NCBI GenBank assembly: GCA_002428965.1
Contig: DIYI01000017.1
Location: 62,001 to 126,000, forward strand
DNA: 64,000 bases
Reading direction: 5' to 3'
Origin: Jejuia sp. UBA6058
GTDB lineage: Bacteria; Bacteroidota; Bacteroidia; Flavobacteriales; Flavobacteriaceae
Under the pieces are notes generated by a model. That model was not told the origin of the DNA and did not search any database. It saw only the letters and a list, made by a program, of their open reading frames with translations. How positions within the stretch are numbered: the first letter of the stretch is position 1; every line of letters starts with the position of its first letter. The position numbers were made by a program, and so were the translations under genes. Of this stretch, positions 33,892 through 42,231 are shown in pieces.

Positions 33892-33978
33892 ATGAGAACT
33901 TTAAACAGTAACCAATTATCAGAAACATTGAGTAACACCAAGTCTAACACTTGGAATAGTAAAAGACGTTACAGATAA
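33892..33978 (+). CDS. small cationic peptide A (28 residues)
   Basis: A 28-residue frame beginning MRTLNSNQLS and ending NTWNSKRRYR, net charge about +5, without cysteine or hydrophobic segment. It is paralogous to peptide B at 34035: 22 of 28 residues are identical, and ten identical residues use different codons (for example S6 is AGT versus TCT), which points to selection on the peptide. The start is preceded by AAAAAACGAAAAA, nearly the same as at peptide B. The 3' end can fold (AAAGACG with CGCTTT) around the stop codon. Function unknown. Too short for usual gene finders. Confidence 0.75.
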   Translation: MRTLNSNQLSETLSNTKSNTWNSKRRYR

Positions 33979-34034
33979 TATCGCTTTAATCATCAATCAA
34001 TCATCAATCAATCATTAATCAAAAAACGAAAAAC
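33979..34034 (+). repeat. ATCAATC-rich leader between peptides A and B
   Basis: ATCATCAATC-type units repeat several times between 33990 and 34020, then AAAAAACGAAAAAC leads into the ATG of peptide B. The same ATCATCAATCAATCAAAAAC sequence returns before peptide C (34141-34159). These C/A-rich unstructured leaders probably help ribosome loading where no Shine-Dalgarno is used; this is inference. Confidence 0.6.
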
Positions 34035-34121
34035 ATGAGAACTTTAAATTCTAATCAATTATCAAACACATTAAACGGAACAAGAACAAATACTTGGAAC
34101 AATAAGAGACGCTATAGATAA
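34035..34121 (+). CDS. small cationic peptide B (28 residues)
   Basis: The second paralogue, beginning MRTLNSNQLS and ending NTWNNKRRYR, net charge about +6 and no acidic residue. It differs from peptide A at positions 11, 14, 15, 17, 18 and 23 only. The arginine-rich tail KRRYR with the preceding Trp is fully kept. The last codons and stop lie inside a perfect 9-bp hairpin (34105-34131). No leader-peptide or double-Gly export motif is visible. I know no family for it; nucleic-acid or ribosome binding would suit the charge but is only a guess. Confidence 0.75.
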   Translation: MRTLNSNQLSNTLNGTRTNTWNNKRRYR

Positions 34122-34131
34122 AAGCGTCTCT
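34105..34131 (+). terminator. hairpin around the stop codon of peptide B
   Basis: AGAGACGCT (34105-34113) pairs perfectly with AGCGTCTCT (34123-34131); the loop holds the end of the ORF and its stop codon. The following CTTTCAAAA is a weak T-tract, so it may be a transcript-end or stabilising hairpin rather than a full terminator. Confidence 0.55.
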
Positions 34132-34159
34132 CTTTCAAAATCATCAATCAATCAAAAAC

Positions 34160-34291
34160 ATGAGAACAATTATTAAAATATCAAAACACTTAAAAGGCAT
34201 CACCGAAGAAAACTTATTTCTAGATAAACGTATTTTAAGTTTTCCTTCAAATCAAACAACTTGGAAAAGCTTGCATCATCATATGCGCTAA
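34160..34291 (+). CDS. small cationic peptide C (43 residues)
   Basis: A 43-residue frame starting MRTIIKISKHLKG, with NQTTWKS near its end and the tail LHHHMR. It shares the MRT start, the ATCAATC leader and a late Asn/Thr-Trp-Lys segment with peptides A and B, but is longer and more divergent. It is basic, has no cysteine and no signal peptide. It lies 38 bp after peptide B and 63 bp before exbD, all on one strand. Support is weaker than for A and B because it has no close paralogue here. Confidence 0.6.
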   Translation: MRTIIKISKHLKGITEENLFLDKRILSFPSNQTTWKSLHHHMR

Positions 34292-34354
34292 ACCACTTTT
34301 TTTTATGGTATTGTTTTTGTGATTTAAGATCTCATTAACAATAACATAAAAATC

Positions 34355-34906
34355 ATGAGACGAACAAAACAAATTCCAGAAGTAAATGCGGGGTCTATGG
34401 CAGACATCGCATTTTTATTATTAATCTTTTTCTTAGTAACAGCAGTAATCCCTAAAGATCATGGTCTTAATCGCAAATTGCCAAAAGAATGTGAAGGCTG
34501 TGAAATAACTTTACAGAAGAGAAACAATTTAAGTATCGCCATCAATAAAAACAACGAGATTATGATAGATGATAAAATTGTTGCCATCTCAGAAATTAGG
34601 AACTTAACAAAATCTTTTATAGACAATAATGGAGATGGAAGTTGTAATTATTGTAGTGGGGCTAACTTAGAAACGTCATCTGACAACCCAACAAAAGCGG
34701 TTGTTTCTTTGCAAGCCGATAGGAATTCTAGTTATAATACCTTTATTGAAGTGCAGGACGAGCTAACTAAAGCATACTTTGAACTTCGCAAAAATTATGC
34801 AAACAAAGTATTGCAAAAAACGATAGATAATTTAACAAAAGTTGAGTTGCAGCAAGTAAAAAACGCCTACCCTTTTATTCTCTCAGAAGCAGAAACCCGA
34901 AACTAG
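34355..34906 (+). CDS. exbD: ExbD/TolR-type proton-channel subunit
   Basis: A 183-residue ExbD: short cytosolic start MRRTKQIPEVNAGS, one membrane helix (about 15-33, MADIAFLLLIFFLVTAV) with the proton-carrying D17, and a periplasmic domain. The periplasmic part holds two CxxC pairs (C46/C49 and C97/C100), which I remember as usual for flavobacterial ExbD proteins. ExbD works with ExbB and TonB to energise outer-membrane receptors. No exbB is adjacent, so this is an orphan copy downstream of the three small peptides. Its start has the same AAAAATC-ATGAGA context as the peptides. The last 4 bp overlap the convergent E1 gene. Confidence 0.93.
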   Translation: MRRTKQIPEVNAGSMADIAFLLLIFFLVTAVIPKDHGLNRKLPKECEGCEITLQKRNNLSIAINKNNEIMIDDKIVAISEIRNLTKSFIDNNGDGSCNYCSGANLETSSDNPTKAVVSLQADRNSSYNTFIEVQDELTKAYFELRKNYANKVLQKTIDNLTKVELQQVKNAYPFILSEAETRN

Positions 34907-36906
34907 TATTCTAACAAGGCATTCAAAACAGTCTCAAATCTTTGAATTGGCAGGTATTGAGATTCCAAGTTACTTGCAAAAGGTATTGGAGTCTCTAAGC
35001 TTGCGACTCGCTTTACAGGTGCGTCTAGATACTCAAAGCAGTTTTCCATAATTAATGCAGAAATATCACTAGCAATTCCTCCAAAAAGCGAATCTTCTTG
35101 CAAAATGATGGCCTTCCCTGTTTTTTTTACAGACTTGTAAATAGTTTCAGTATCTAATGGGTGAAGTGTTCTTAAATCAATAAGATCAACGGAAATTTTA
35201 GGATGCTCCTTAAGAAAAGAAAGTACCCAGTGTACTGCGGCTCCATAACTTATTATGGTAATATCACTTCCCTCTTTTATTAAATTGGCTTTTCCAAACG
35301 GAAGTGTATAATAATCCACTGGAACATATTGTCGAATACTTCTATACAAGGCCTTATGTTCGAAGAAAAGCACTGGATTTGGGTCATTTATTGCAGTATT
35401 TAATAAGCCTTTTACATCAAATGGAAAGGCTGGATATACTACTTTTAAACCAGGTGTTTTGGTGAACCAAGCTTCATTGGTTTGCGAATGAAATGGTCCA
35501 GCTCCTACTCCACCACCACAGGGCATTCGTATGACTACATCGGCATGTTGCCCCCAACGGTAATACGATTTTGCTAAATAATTCACAATAGGATTAAATC
35601 CAGAAGACACAAAATCGGCAAACTGCATTTCTACAACACTCTTCATTTCTGCTATAGATAATCCCATAGCAGTTTCTACAATTCCTGATTCGCAAATTGG
35701 AGTGTTCCGTACTCTATCCTTTCCAAACTGCTCAACAAAGCCTTGGGTTATTTTAAAAACCCCTCCATATTTAGCTACATCTTGCCCCATAATTACCAAG
35801 CCACTATAGCGTTCCATACTTTGCTTTAAACCTTCTGATACAGCATCAACAAATCTAAGTTCTTTTGCACTTGATTCATATTCAATTCCCTCATATTCAA
35901 AGAGTTTAAAAACATCATTTAATTCTTTAGTTTCATTTGAATTTATTTTGTTTTCATTAAATGCAACCTCTAAATGCTCGTTGATTTCAGTAATTATATT
36001 CGAAACTACTTCAGATATTTTTTCATCGTTAAGTATACCTTCTTCAAGCAAGAAACTTTCAAAATTTTTAATAGGGTCTTTTTGACTCCATGCCTCTAAA
36101 AGTTCTTTTGGGACATACTTTGTGCCACTAGCTTCCTCGTGACCTCGCATTCGAAAGGTTTTAAATTCAACTAAAACCGGACGAGGATTCTGTCGTATAC
36201 TTTTGGCTAATTTTTTTACTTTGGTATAAACCGCTATTATATTATTGCCATCAATTATGTGCGATTCCATGCCATATCCTAAACCTCTATCAGCTAAATT
36301 TTTACAATTGTATTGTTCTGATGTGGGCGTAGAAAGTCCGTAACCGTTATTCTCAATGCAAAACAGCACGGGTAATTTCCAAACAGACGCAATATTTAGA
36401 GCTTCATGAAAGTCACCTTCACTTGTGCCTCCTTCTCCAGTAAAAACGGCCGTAACTTGATTTTCCCTCTTCAATTTAGACGCTAAAGCTATACCATCCG
36501 CAACGCCTAATTGTGGGCCCAAATGGGAAATCATACCAACAATTTTGTATTGTTGTGTGCCGAAATGAAAAGATCTATCCCTGCCTTTTGTGAAACCTGA
36601 AGCTTTTCCTTGCCATTGTGCGAACAATCTATATAAAGGAATTTCTCTAGTGGTAAAAACTCCAAGATTTCTGTGCATTGGAAGAATGTATTCGTCTTCC
36701 TTTAATGCCATGGTAACACCTACTGCAATAGCTTCTTGACCAATACCTGAAAACCATTTACTAATTTTACCTTGGCGCAATAAAACAAGCATCTTTTCCT
36801 CAACTAGTCGAGGTTTCAGCATGTTTTTATAAAGTTTTAATAGCGTCTTTTGTTTCAGGCTACTTTTAGAAAATTGCATACCAGAAGTGATTTTTGAGGT
36901 TTTCAT
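34903..36906 (-). CDS. 2-oxoacid dehydrogenase E1, alpha and beta fused
   Basis: A 667-residue thiamine-diphosphate enzyme joining an E1 alpha part (about 20-320; GEGGTSEGDFHEALNIASVWKLPVLFCIENNGYG is the ThDP/Mg motif) and an E1 beta part (about 345-667; ELRFVDAVSEGLKQSM, FGKDRVRNTPICESGIVETAMGLS, PCGGGVGAGPFHSQTNEAWF, and IISYGAAVHW). It decarboxylates branched-chain 2-oxoacids or pyruvate and passes the acyl group to E2 lipoamide. Fused alpha-beta E1 proteins are common in Bacteroidota and are most often branched-chain type. E2 and E3 are not in this window. Convergent with exbD. Confidence 0.92.
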   Translation of the reverse strand: MKTSKITSGMQFSKSSLKQKTLLKLYKNMLKPRLVEEKMLVLLRQGKISKWFSGIGQEAIAVGVTMALKEDEYILPMHRNLGVFTTREIPLYRLFAQWQGKASGFTKGRDRSFHFGTQQYKIVGMISHLGPQLGVADGIALASKLKRENQVTAVFTGEGGTSEGDFHEALNIASVWKLPVLFCIENNGYGLSTPTSEQYNCKNLADRGLGYGMESHIIDGNNIIAVYTKVKKLAKSIRQNPRPVLVEFKTFRMRGHEEASGTKYVPKELLEAWSQKDPIKNFESFLLEEGILNDEKISEVVSNIITEINEHLEVAFNENKINSNETKELNDVFKLFEYEGIEYESSAKELRFVDAVSEGLKQSMERYSGLVIMGQDVAKYGGVFKITQGFVEQFGKDRVRNTPICESGIVETAMGLSIAEMKSVVEMQFADFVSSGFNPIVNYLAKSYYRWGQHADVVIRMPCGGGVGAGPFHSQTNEAWFTKTPGLKVVYPAFPFDVKGLLNTAINDPNPVLFFEHKALYRSIRQYVPVDYYTLPFGKANLIKEGSDITIISYGAAVHWVLSFLKEHPKISVDLIDLRTLHPLDTETIYKSVKKTGKAIILQEDSLFGGIASDISALIMENCFEYLDAPVKRVASLETPIPFASNLESQYLPIQRFETVLNALLEY

Positions 36907-36992
36907 AAAATTACCCTTAGCGTATTATCAAATATACCTTAATTTAAAATTATGATTAAGAAAATTGCATATTATTCAATGGAATGTTTTTG

Positions 36993-37000
36993 TACATTTG
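36993..37000 (+). promoter_or_regulatory. -7 box TACATTTG of the oxygenase gene
   Basis: TACATTTG matches TAnnTTTG and ends 27 bp before the ATG at 37028. A TTG at 36965-36967 is 25 bp away, longer than usual. Confidence 0.45.
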
Positions 37001-37027
37001 TTGGTATAGCATTTATAGTTTTTAGTT

Positions 37028-37978
37028 ATGAATAGTATTCCTAGCGTAGATTTAAAGGATTTTCTTTCGGAAGATCCTGCCAAAAAAGGGCACTTTGTAA
37101 AATCCATTGGTAAAGCCTACGAAGAGATTGGTTTTGTAGCTCTAAAAGGTCATTTTTTAGATGACACTTTGGTAGACAATCTGTATAAAGAGGTAAAGAA
37201 CTTTTTTGAATTGCCTTTAGCGGTAAAACAGAAATATGAAATTCCAGAAATTGCAGGTCAACGTGGTTATGTTTCCTTCGGAAAAGAAAGTGCAAAAGGT
37301 AAAAAGGAAGGTGATTTAAAAGAATTTTGGCACTTTGGACAGTATATCAAGGCTGAAGAAAAAGAGAAATACGGTTACCCTGATAATGTTGAGGTAGCCG
37401 AATTACCTGATTTTAATAAAATAGGAAAAGAAACTTATCAAATGCTTGAGAAAACTGCTAAGTATGTTTTGCGTGCTTTAGCGCTACATTTAAATTTAAA
37501 TGAAACGTATTTTGATGATTATATTCGTAATGGCAATTCAATACTAAGACCTATTCATTATCCACCTATAAAACAAGAACCAAAAGAAGCAGTTCGTGCC
37601 GCCGCTCACGGAGACATTAATTTAATAACCCTTTTAATGGGGGCTCAAGGACGTGGTTTACAAGTTCAAAATCATAAAGGAGAATGGCTAGATGCTATTG
37701 CACAACCAGATGAACTTATGATTAATGTGGGAGATATGCTTTCTAGACATACTAACAACAAACTAAAATCTACAATTCATAGAGTAGTTAACCCTCCAAA
37801 AGAACTTTGGAGCACTTCAAGATATTCTATCCCATTTTTCATGCACCCAGTAAGTGATATGAAACTAGATGTATTGAGCAACTGTACCGATGAGAATAAC
37901 CCAAAACAGTTTGAGGATATTACGGCTGGTGAGTTTTTAACTGAACGTTTAATTGAACTTGGATTAATTAAAAAGTAG
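37028..37978 (+). CDS. isopenicillin-N-synthase-like 2-oxoglutarate/Fe(II) oxygenase
   Basis: A 316-residue double-stranded beta-helix oxygenase. N-terminal non-haem dioxygenase domain (SVDLKDFLSEDP... GFVALKGHF, ELPLAVKQKYEIP) and a C-terminal 2OG-FeII domain with H194-G-D196 and H251 as iron ligands and R265-x-S267 for the cosubstrate carboxylate. The family includes plant gibberellin/flavonoid oxygenases and bacterial relatives of mostly unknown substrate. Likely cytosolic and active. Single gene with its own -7 box; the following 120 bp hold two palindromic repeats. Confidence 0.9.
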   Translation: MNSIPSVDLKDFLSEDPAKKGHFVKSIGKAYEEIGFVALKGHFLDDTLVDNLYKEVKNFFELPLAVKQKYEIPEIAGQRGYVSFGKESAKGKKEGDLKEFWHFGQYIKAEEKEKYGYPDNVEVAELPDFNKIGKETYQMLEKTAKYVLRALALHLNLNETYFDDYIRNGNSILRPIHYPPIKQEPKEAVRAAAHGDINLITLLMGAQGRGLQVQNHKGEWLDAIAQPDELMINVGDMLSRHTNNKLKSTIHRVVNPPKELWSTSRYSIPFFMHPVSDMKLDVLSNCTDENNPKQFEDITAGEFLTERLIELGLIKK

Positions 37979-37993
37979 ATAAGCCCATCCTAA

Positions 37994-38084
37994 CCTTCCC
38001 AAAGGGAAGGAACTAACAACACATAAATTATTTTGCAAACAACAACTCAAAATACCCGATTTGAGTTTCTCCCCCTCGGGGAGA
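37994..38084. repeat. two short G/C palindromes (intergenic repeat)
   Basis: CCTTCCC-AAA-GGGAAGG (37994-38010) and TCTCCCC-CTC-GGGGAGA (38068-38084) stand out in an AT-rich gap. A related CTCTCCC-CGA-GGGAGAG lies at 56503-56519. They look like a small repeat family; the first could also end the oxygenase transcript, though no T-run follows. Confidence 0.6.
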
Positions 38085-38099
38085 TTAAGAGGGGCTAGT

Positions 38100-38429
38100 A
38101 TGGATTTACAAGATCAACTCAAAAACCTTTTTCCAGACCACGTTCCCGAAGAAACTTCTGAGAACACTTCAGATAACTCAAATATTTGGATGCAAGATGA
38201 TCCAATTTTATGTAAATATGAAAAACGCAAAGGAAAACCCATAACTATTTTAGAGGGTTACACGGGTGCAACAGAGGATTATAAGGACTTGGCTAAAGAA
38301 ATTAAAACTACTTTAAGCGTTGGCGGTAGTTTTAAAGATGATAAAATTATCATTCAAGGTGACTATCGTGATAAAATCATGAAAATACTAAAAGATAAAG
38401 GGTTTAATGTTAAACGCGTAGGTGGCTAA
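38100..38429 (+). CDS. SUI1/eIF1-like translation factor (YciH type)
   Basis: A 109-residue protein with an N-terminal linker (DLQDQLKNLFPDHVPEETSENTS) and a C-terminal SUI1 domain (KRKGKPITILEGYTGATEDYKDLAKEIKTTLSVGGSFKDDKIIIQGDYRDKIMKILKDKGFNVKRVGG). It resembles bacterial YciH, a ribosome-binding relative of eukaryotic eIF1. The start is ATG 38100; a frame open to TTG 38061 would add repeat-derived residues. It opens a run of plus-strand genes up to about 41.1 kb with spacings of a few bases. Confidence 0.9.
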   Translation: MDLQDQLKNLFPDHVPEETSENTSDNSNIWMQDDPILCKYEKRKGKPITILEGYTGATEDYKDLAKEIKTTLSVGGSFKDDKIIIQGDYRDKIMKILKDKGFNVKRVGG

Positions 38430-38432
38430 CTT

Positions 38433-39377
38433 ATGAAAAAAGAAATATTACACATTACCAATGGTGGTGTTTTAACTGGATATTTAAGTGAATTAGAAGT
38501 TGAAGGTGAAATTGTGACCTGGCAAGAAATGTTATGTGAAGGCCCTACAAGAGAAGTGGTACATTCAGATGAACTAATTCAAGCTAGAGGGCAGTTTTTA
38601 GGAGAATTTTACAATATCGATTTAGATTTAAATAAGGTAGACTTCGCTTTAAAACAATTGAATAATGCCAATGAAAGGTATAATGAAGTGGTGTTGTGGT
38701 TTGAGTATGATTTGTTTTGTCATATAAATATGTTGGCCGTACTTAATTTGTTATTACAAAAGAAAATAAACCTGCCTTATTACCTTGTTTGTAGTGGGCG
38801 TGTAAAAGGAAGTGATGTTTTAAAAGGGCTATCTGAGTTATCATCAGGACAGTTGTTAGCACATTATAAAAATAAAGTTTTGCTAACCAAAGATGATCTA
38901 GAACTTTCTAGAACGCTTTGGGGAATATACTGTGGTAAAGATCATAACTTATTGAAGCCGTATATAGTAAAGCCATCTTCATTCAAGTATTTAAGTAATT
39001 GTTTAAAAGCACATTTAGAACGCTTCCCTGATTCTAAAACAGGTTTAAATATTTTGGAAAGTAACATCTTAAAAATTCTGAAGGAAAACGAGGTAAAATC
39101 TAAGCATCACCTTTTGGGTTATGCCTTAAACTATCAAGGGTATTATGGTTATGGCGATACGCAACTTAGCCGTATTATAGATAATTTAGAGCTGTTTTAT
39201 ACAGTAAGTGAAGATAAAATTGAGCTCAACCGAAAAGGCCATGAAACTGTCTTAGGACAGCATAATGCTTTTGGAGAATTTAAAAATGATATGGTTTTTG
39301 GTGGTGTAGAAAAAATGAATTTCCAATTTAGCAAAACCCAAAATAAACTTATAAAGTCCCCAATGCATGCCAATTAA
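38433..39377 (+). CDS. DUF1835 domain protein
   Basis: A 314-residue protein with an N-terminal DUF1835 domain (about 1-120, ILHITNGGVLTGYLSELEVEGEIVTWQEMLCEGPT) and a C-terminal helical/wHTH-like part (about 200-290, ETVLGQHNAFGE-type end). The family is widespread and has no proven function. No signal peptide, so cytosolic. It follows the SUI1-like gene by 3 bp and overlaps the nucleoside phosphorylase start by 11 bp, so it is part of the same operon. Confidence 0.88.
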   Translation: MKKEILHITNGGVLTGYLSELEVEGEIVTWQEMLCEGPTREVVHSDELIQARGQFLGEFYNIDLDLNKVDFALKQLNNANERYNEVVLWFEYDLFCHINMLAVLNLLLQKKINLPYYLVCSGRVKGSDVLKGLSELSSGQLLAHYKNKVLLTKDDLELSRTLWGIYCGKDHNLLKPYIVKPSSFKYLSNCLKAHLERFPDSKTGLNILESNILKILKENEVKSKHHLLGYALNYQGYYGYGDTQLSRIIDNLELFYTVSEDKIELNRKGHETVLGQHNAFGEFKNDMVFGGVEKMNFQFSKTQNKLIKSPMHAN

Positions 39378-40230
39378 GGATTCAGAACTTATATTAAATC
39401 CGGATGGCAGCATATATCATCTTAATTTAAAGCCAAATGATATTGCCCATACCATAATTTTTGTTGGCGACCAAGACCGTGTTGATTTAGTCTCAAAACA
39501 TTTTGATACCATCGATTTTCAAACTCAAAAACGTGAGTTTAAAACCCATAGTGGTACATTAAACGGTAAAAAACTATCCGTAATTTCTACAGGAATTGGT
39601 ACAGATAATATTGATATAGTACTTAATGAACTGGATGCTTTAGTGAACATCGATTTACAAACTAAAACAATCAAATCTGAATTAAAAAGCCTGAATATTA
39701 TCAGAATTGGTACGTCTGGAGCGTTGCAACCCAATATTCCAATTGATTCCTTTTTAATAAGTACTCATGGATTGGATGTAAACGGCATGCTTCATTCTTA
39801 TCAAACCAAAACTATTTCCAATCCAGAAATTGAAAACGCTTTTATCAATCACACAAACTGGGATTCGAATAAAGCGAGACCTTTTATCGTTAAGTGCTCT
39901 AAAAAGTTGCTTTCAAAATTTGAAAGTTCAAAAACTTTTAAAGGGCTAACAGCTACAGCAAATGGGTTTTATGGTCCGCAAGGAAGGGTTTTAAGATTAG
40001 CTACAAGTCATTCAGAATTAAATAAAAAAATTGATAGTTTTAATTTTGAAGGCAACAAAATCACCAATCTAGAAATGGAAACCTCGGGTATTTATGGGTT
40101 GTCAAAATTATTAGGACACAAGGCTATTTCATTAAATGCTATTATAGCGAACAGAGCCCTTGGAACCTTTAGTAAAAACCCGCTTCAAACTATTGAAAAT
40201 TTAATAAAATACACCTTAGAAAGATTGTAA
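39367..40230 (+). CDS. uridine phosphorylase-like nucleoside phosphorylase
   Basis: A 287-residue member of the PNP/UDP phosphorylase family: FVGDQDRVDLVSKHF with phosphate-site residues, STGIGTDNIDIVLNELDAL, IIRIGTSGALQPNIPIDSFLIS and NLEMETSGIYGLSKLLGHKA, the E-M-E-T nucleoside-binding motif. It cleaves a nucleoside with phosphate to base plus ribose 1-phosphate, a salvage step in the cytosol. It overlaps the DUF1835 gene by 11 bp and is followed without gap by the periplasmic-binding-fold protein, which may sense or handle a related compound. Confidence 0.9.
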   Translation: MPIKDSELILNPDGSIYHLNLKPNDIAHTIIFVGDQDRVDLVSKHFDTIDFQTQKREFKTHSGTLNGKKLSVISTGIGTDNIDIVLNELDALVNIDLQTKTIKSELKSLNIIRIGTSGALQPNIPIDSFLISTHGLDVNGMLHSYQTKTISNPEIENAFINHTNWDSNKARPFIVKCSKKLLSKFESSKTFKGLTATANGFYGPQGRVLRLATSHSELNKKIDSFNFEGNKITNLEMETSGIYGLSKLLGHKAISLNAIIANRALGTFSKNPLQTIENLIKYTLERL

Positions 40231-41091
40231 ATGAGGAAAGTAAATATTGGTGGGGTGCCAGAACATTTTAATTTAGCTTGGCACCTAACCTTAAAAAATG
40301 GTGAATATAAAGACGAAGGTATTAACCTTAGGTGGAAGGATTATTACGGGGGTACAGGAGCCATGTGCAAAGCGCTTCGAGAAAAAGAAATAGATATCGC
40401 CATTATTCTAACCGAAGGCATTATTAAAGACATTATCGCTGGTAACCCAAGTAAAATTGTACAAACTTTTGTAAAAACGCCACTTATTTGGGGGGTTCAT
40501 GTGGCACACCATTCAAAGCATAATACAATTGAAGAACTGAAGGAAACTAAAGCCGCCATTAGCAGGTATGGTTCTGGATCGCATTTAATGGCTTATATCA
40601 ATGCACAAAACAATAATTGGAATCTAGCAAATGATCTAGATTTTGAAGTGATTAAAAATCTTGATGGTGCCGTGGAAGGTTTAACAAATGGCGTTGCTGA
40701 TTATTTCCTTTGGGAAAAATATACCACAAAACCCTTGGTTGATGATGGTGTTTTTAGAAGAATTGGCGAGTGTCCGTCGCCATGGCCATGTTTTGTAGTT
40801 GCAGTGAGGGAAGATTTTATAGAAAACCATGAAGATGACCTTAGAACAATTTTGAATATCATAAACAATACAACTATAGAATTTAAAAATATTCCAAGCA
40901 TTGATAGGACAATTGCCAATCGCTATGAACAAGAAATTGAAGATGTACAAAGTTGGTTGGCAATTACAGAATGGTCTCAGGAATTAATAGATGAAGCTAC
41001 GATAATGAATGTTCAGAAAGAATTAAAAGCGCTTGATATAATTCCTAAAATTGTGGAGTACTCAGATTTAACTTTTGATTTAAACCTTTAA
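40231..41091 (+). CDS. cytosolic periplasmic-binding-protein-like protein (PBP2 fold)
   Basis: A 286-residue protein of the type-2 substrate-binding fold (NMT1/THI5-like): VNIGGVPEHFNLAWHLTLKNGEYKDEGINLRWKDYYGGTGAMCKALREKEIDIAIILTEGI and later RYGSGSHLMAYI, EGLTNGVADYFLWEK. Substrate-binding proteins normally carry a signal peptide; none is present here, so it should stay in the cytosol. The start codon directly follows the phosphorylase stop, so they are translated together. It may be an enzyme or sensor for a pyrimidine-related ligand. No ABC permease genes are nearby. Confidence 0.82.
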   Translation: MRKVNIGGVPEHFNLAWHLTLKNGEYKDEGINLRWKDYYGGTGAMCKALREKEIDIAIILTEGIIKDIIAGNPSKIVQTFVKTPLIWGVHVAHHSKHNTIEELKETKAAISRYGSGSHLMAYINAQNNNWNLANDLDFEVIKNLDGAVEGLTNGVADYFLWEKYTTKPLVDDGVFRRIGECPSPWPCFVVAVREDFIENHEDDLRTILNIINNTTIEFKNIPSIDRTIANRYEQEIEDVQSWLAITEWSQELIDEATIMNVQKELKALDIIPKIVEYSDLTFDLNL

Positions 41092-41160
41092 ACAACAGTT
41101 AAACTTTTAGATATATCTATACATTTATTTATTTTTGATGGATAACTAATAATTTAATAA

Positions 41161-42207
41161 ATGAAACACCTACTAATTGTATTTGCTCTAATTTTTGCTT
41201 TTAGTTGCAAAACAGAGCCAAAGGACTACGTTACGCTTTCGGGAAAAATCACTAATAAAAATAGTGATTCGTTACTAGTAAGATCAAGAACATATTCAAA
41301 AACCATATCCGTAGAAGAAGATGGTAGTTTTAAAGATACTCTAAAACTAGAAACTGGTATGTATAATCTGTTTGATGGTGAAGAATCTACGATGGTTTTC
41401 TTGAAAAATGGTTTTGAGATAGACCTTACCCTTAATACTAATGAGTTTGATGAAACTATTGAGTATACTGGTCTCGGTTCTGAACACAGTAATTTTTTAG
41501 CCAAAAATGCCTTACTAAATGAACAACTTTTAGATATTGACGCCTTAAGTAGTCTTAACATGGAAGGGCTAAAAAATGAACTTAGTAATATTGAAACTAA
41601 GCTTACAGAGTTCTATGACGCTAACCCTGAAATAGATTCATCGATAATTGGTAATTTAAAAAATCAATTAAAGCCCATGCTAGGTTCTTACGAACGTTTT
41701 TTAGCAGGAAGTATCGCGCTAAAAGAAGCATTACCAAAAGGCGCACCTTCTCCTTCTTTTGAAGGTTATGAAAATATAAAAGGAGGCACTACCTCGTTAG
41801 TAGATTTAAAAGGAAAATATACCTACATTGATGTTTGGGCAACTTGGTGCGGACCATGTAAAGCTGAAATCCCTTCCTTGAAAAAATTAGAAAAGGAATA
41901 TCATGATAAAAACATTCAATTTGTTTCACTATCTGTGGATGACGGTAGAGGTTACAGAGGAGCAACAAAAGAAGAATCTGCAGAATTAGCTAAAGAAGGC
42001 TGGAAAAAAATGATAGCCGAAAAAGAACTAGGAGGTATTCAATTATTAGCACCTAAGGGTTGGCAATCTCAATTTGTACAAGATTATAAGATTAGTGGTA
42101 TTCCTAGGTTCATATTGATTGATCCGGATGGAAATATTGTTACACCTGATGCACCAAGACCATCTAGTACAAAAATTGTTGAAATGTTTAAAGAGTTAAA
42201 TATTTAA
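41161..42207 (+). CDS. TlpA-like thioredoxin lipoprotein
   Basis: A 348-residue lipoprotein (lipobox FAFSC, Cys16) with an N-terminal DUF4369-like beta domain (about 25-110), a helical linker and a C-terminal TlpA/AhpC-type thioredoxin domain (about 195-345). The redox motif is W-C230-G-P-C233 in IDVWATWCGPCKAEIPSL, with the cis-Pro in SGIPRFILIDPDG. It should act in the periplasm as a thiol-disulphide reductase, for example in cytochrome maturation. Single gene, closed by a strong terminator. Confidence 0.92.
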   Translation: MKHLLIVFALIFAFSCKTEPKDYVTLSGKITNKNSDSLLVRSRTYSKTISVEEDGSFKDTLKLETGMYNLFDGEESTMVFLKNGFEIDLTLNTNEFDETIEYTGLGSEHSNFLAKNALLNEQLLDIDALSSLNMEGLKNELSNIETKLTEFYDANPEIDSSIIGNLKNQLKPMLGSYERFLAGSIALKEALPKGAPSPSFEGYENIKGGTTSLVDLKGKYTYIDVWATWCGPCKAEIPSLKKLEKEYHDKNIQFVSLSVDDGRGYRGATKEESAELAKEGWKKMIAEKELGGIQLLAPKGWQSQFVQDYKISGIPRFILIDPDGNIVTPDAPRPSSTKIVEMFKELNI

Positions 42208-42231
42208 ATATAGAGTCTCCCTAATAAATTA

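Noticed and set aside
33979..34034. Possible CRISPR-like repeat (ATCAATC units)
   Set aside because: Units are short, of uneven spacing and lack spacers; they are leader sequence between the small peptide frames.
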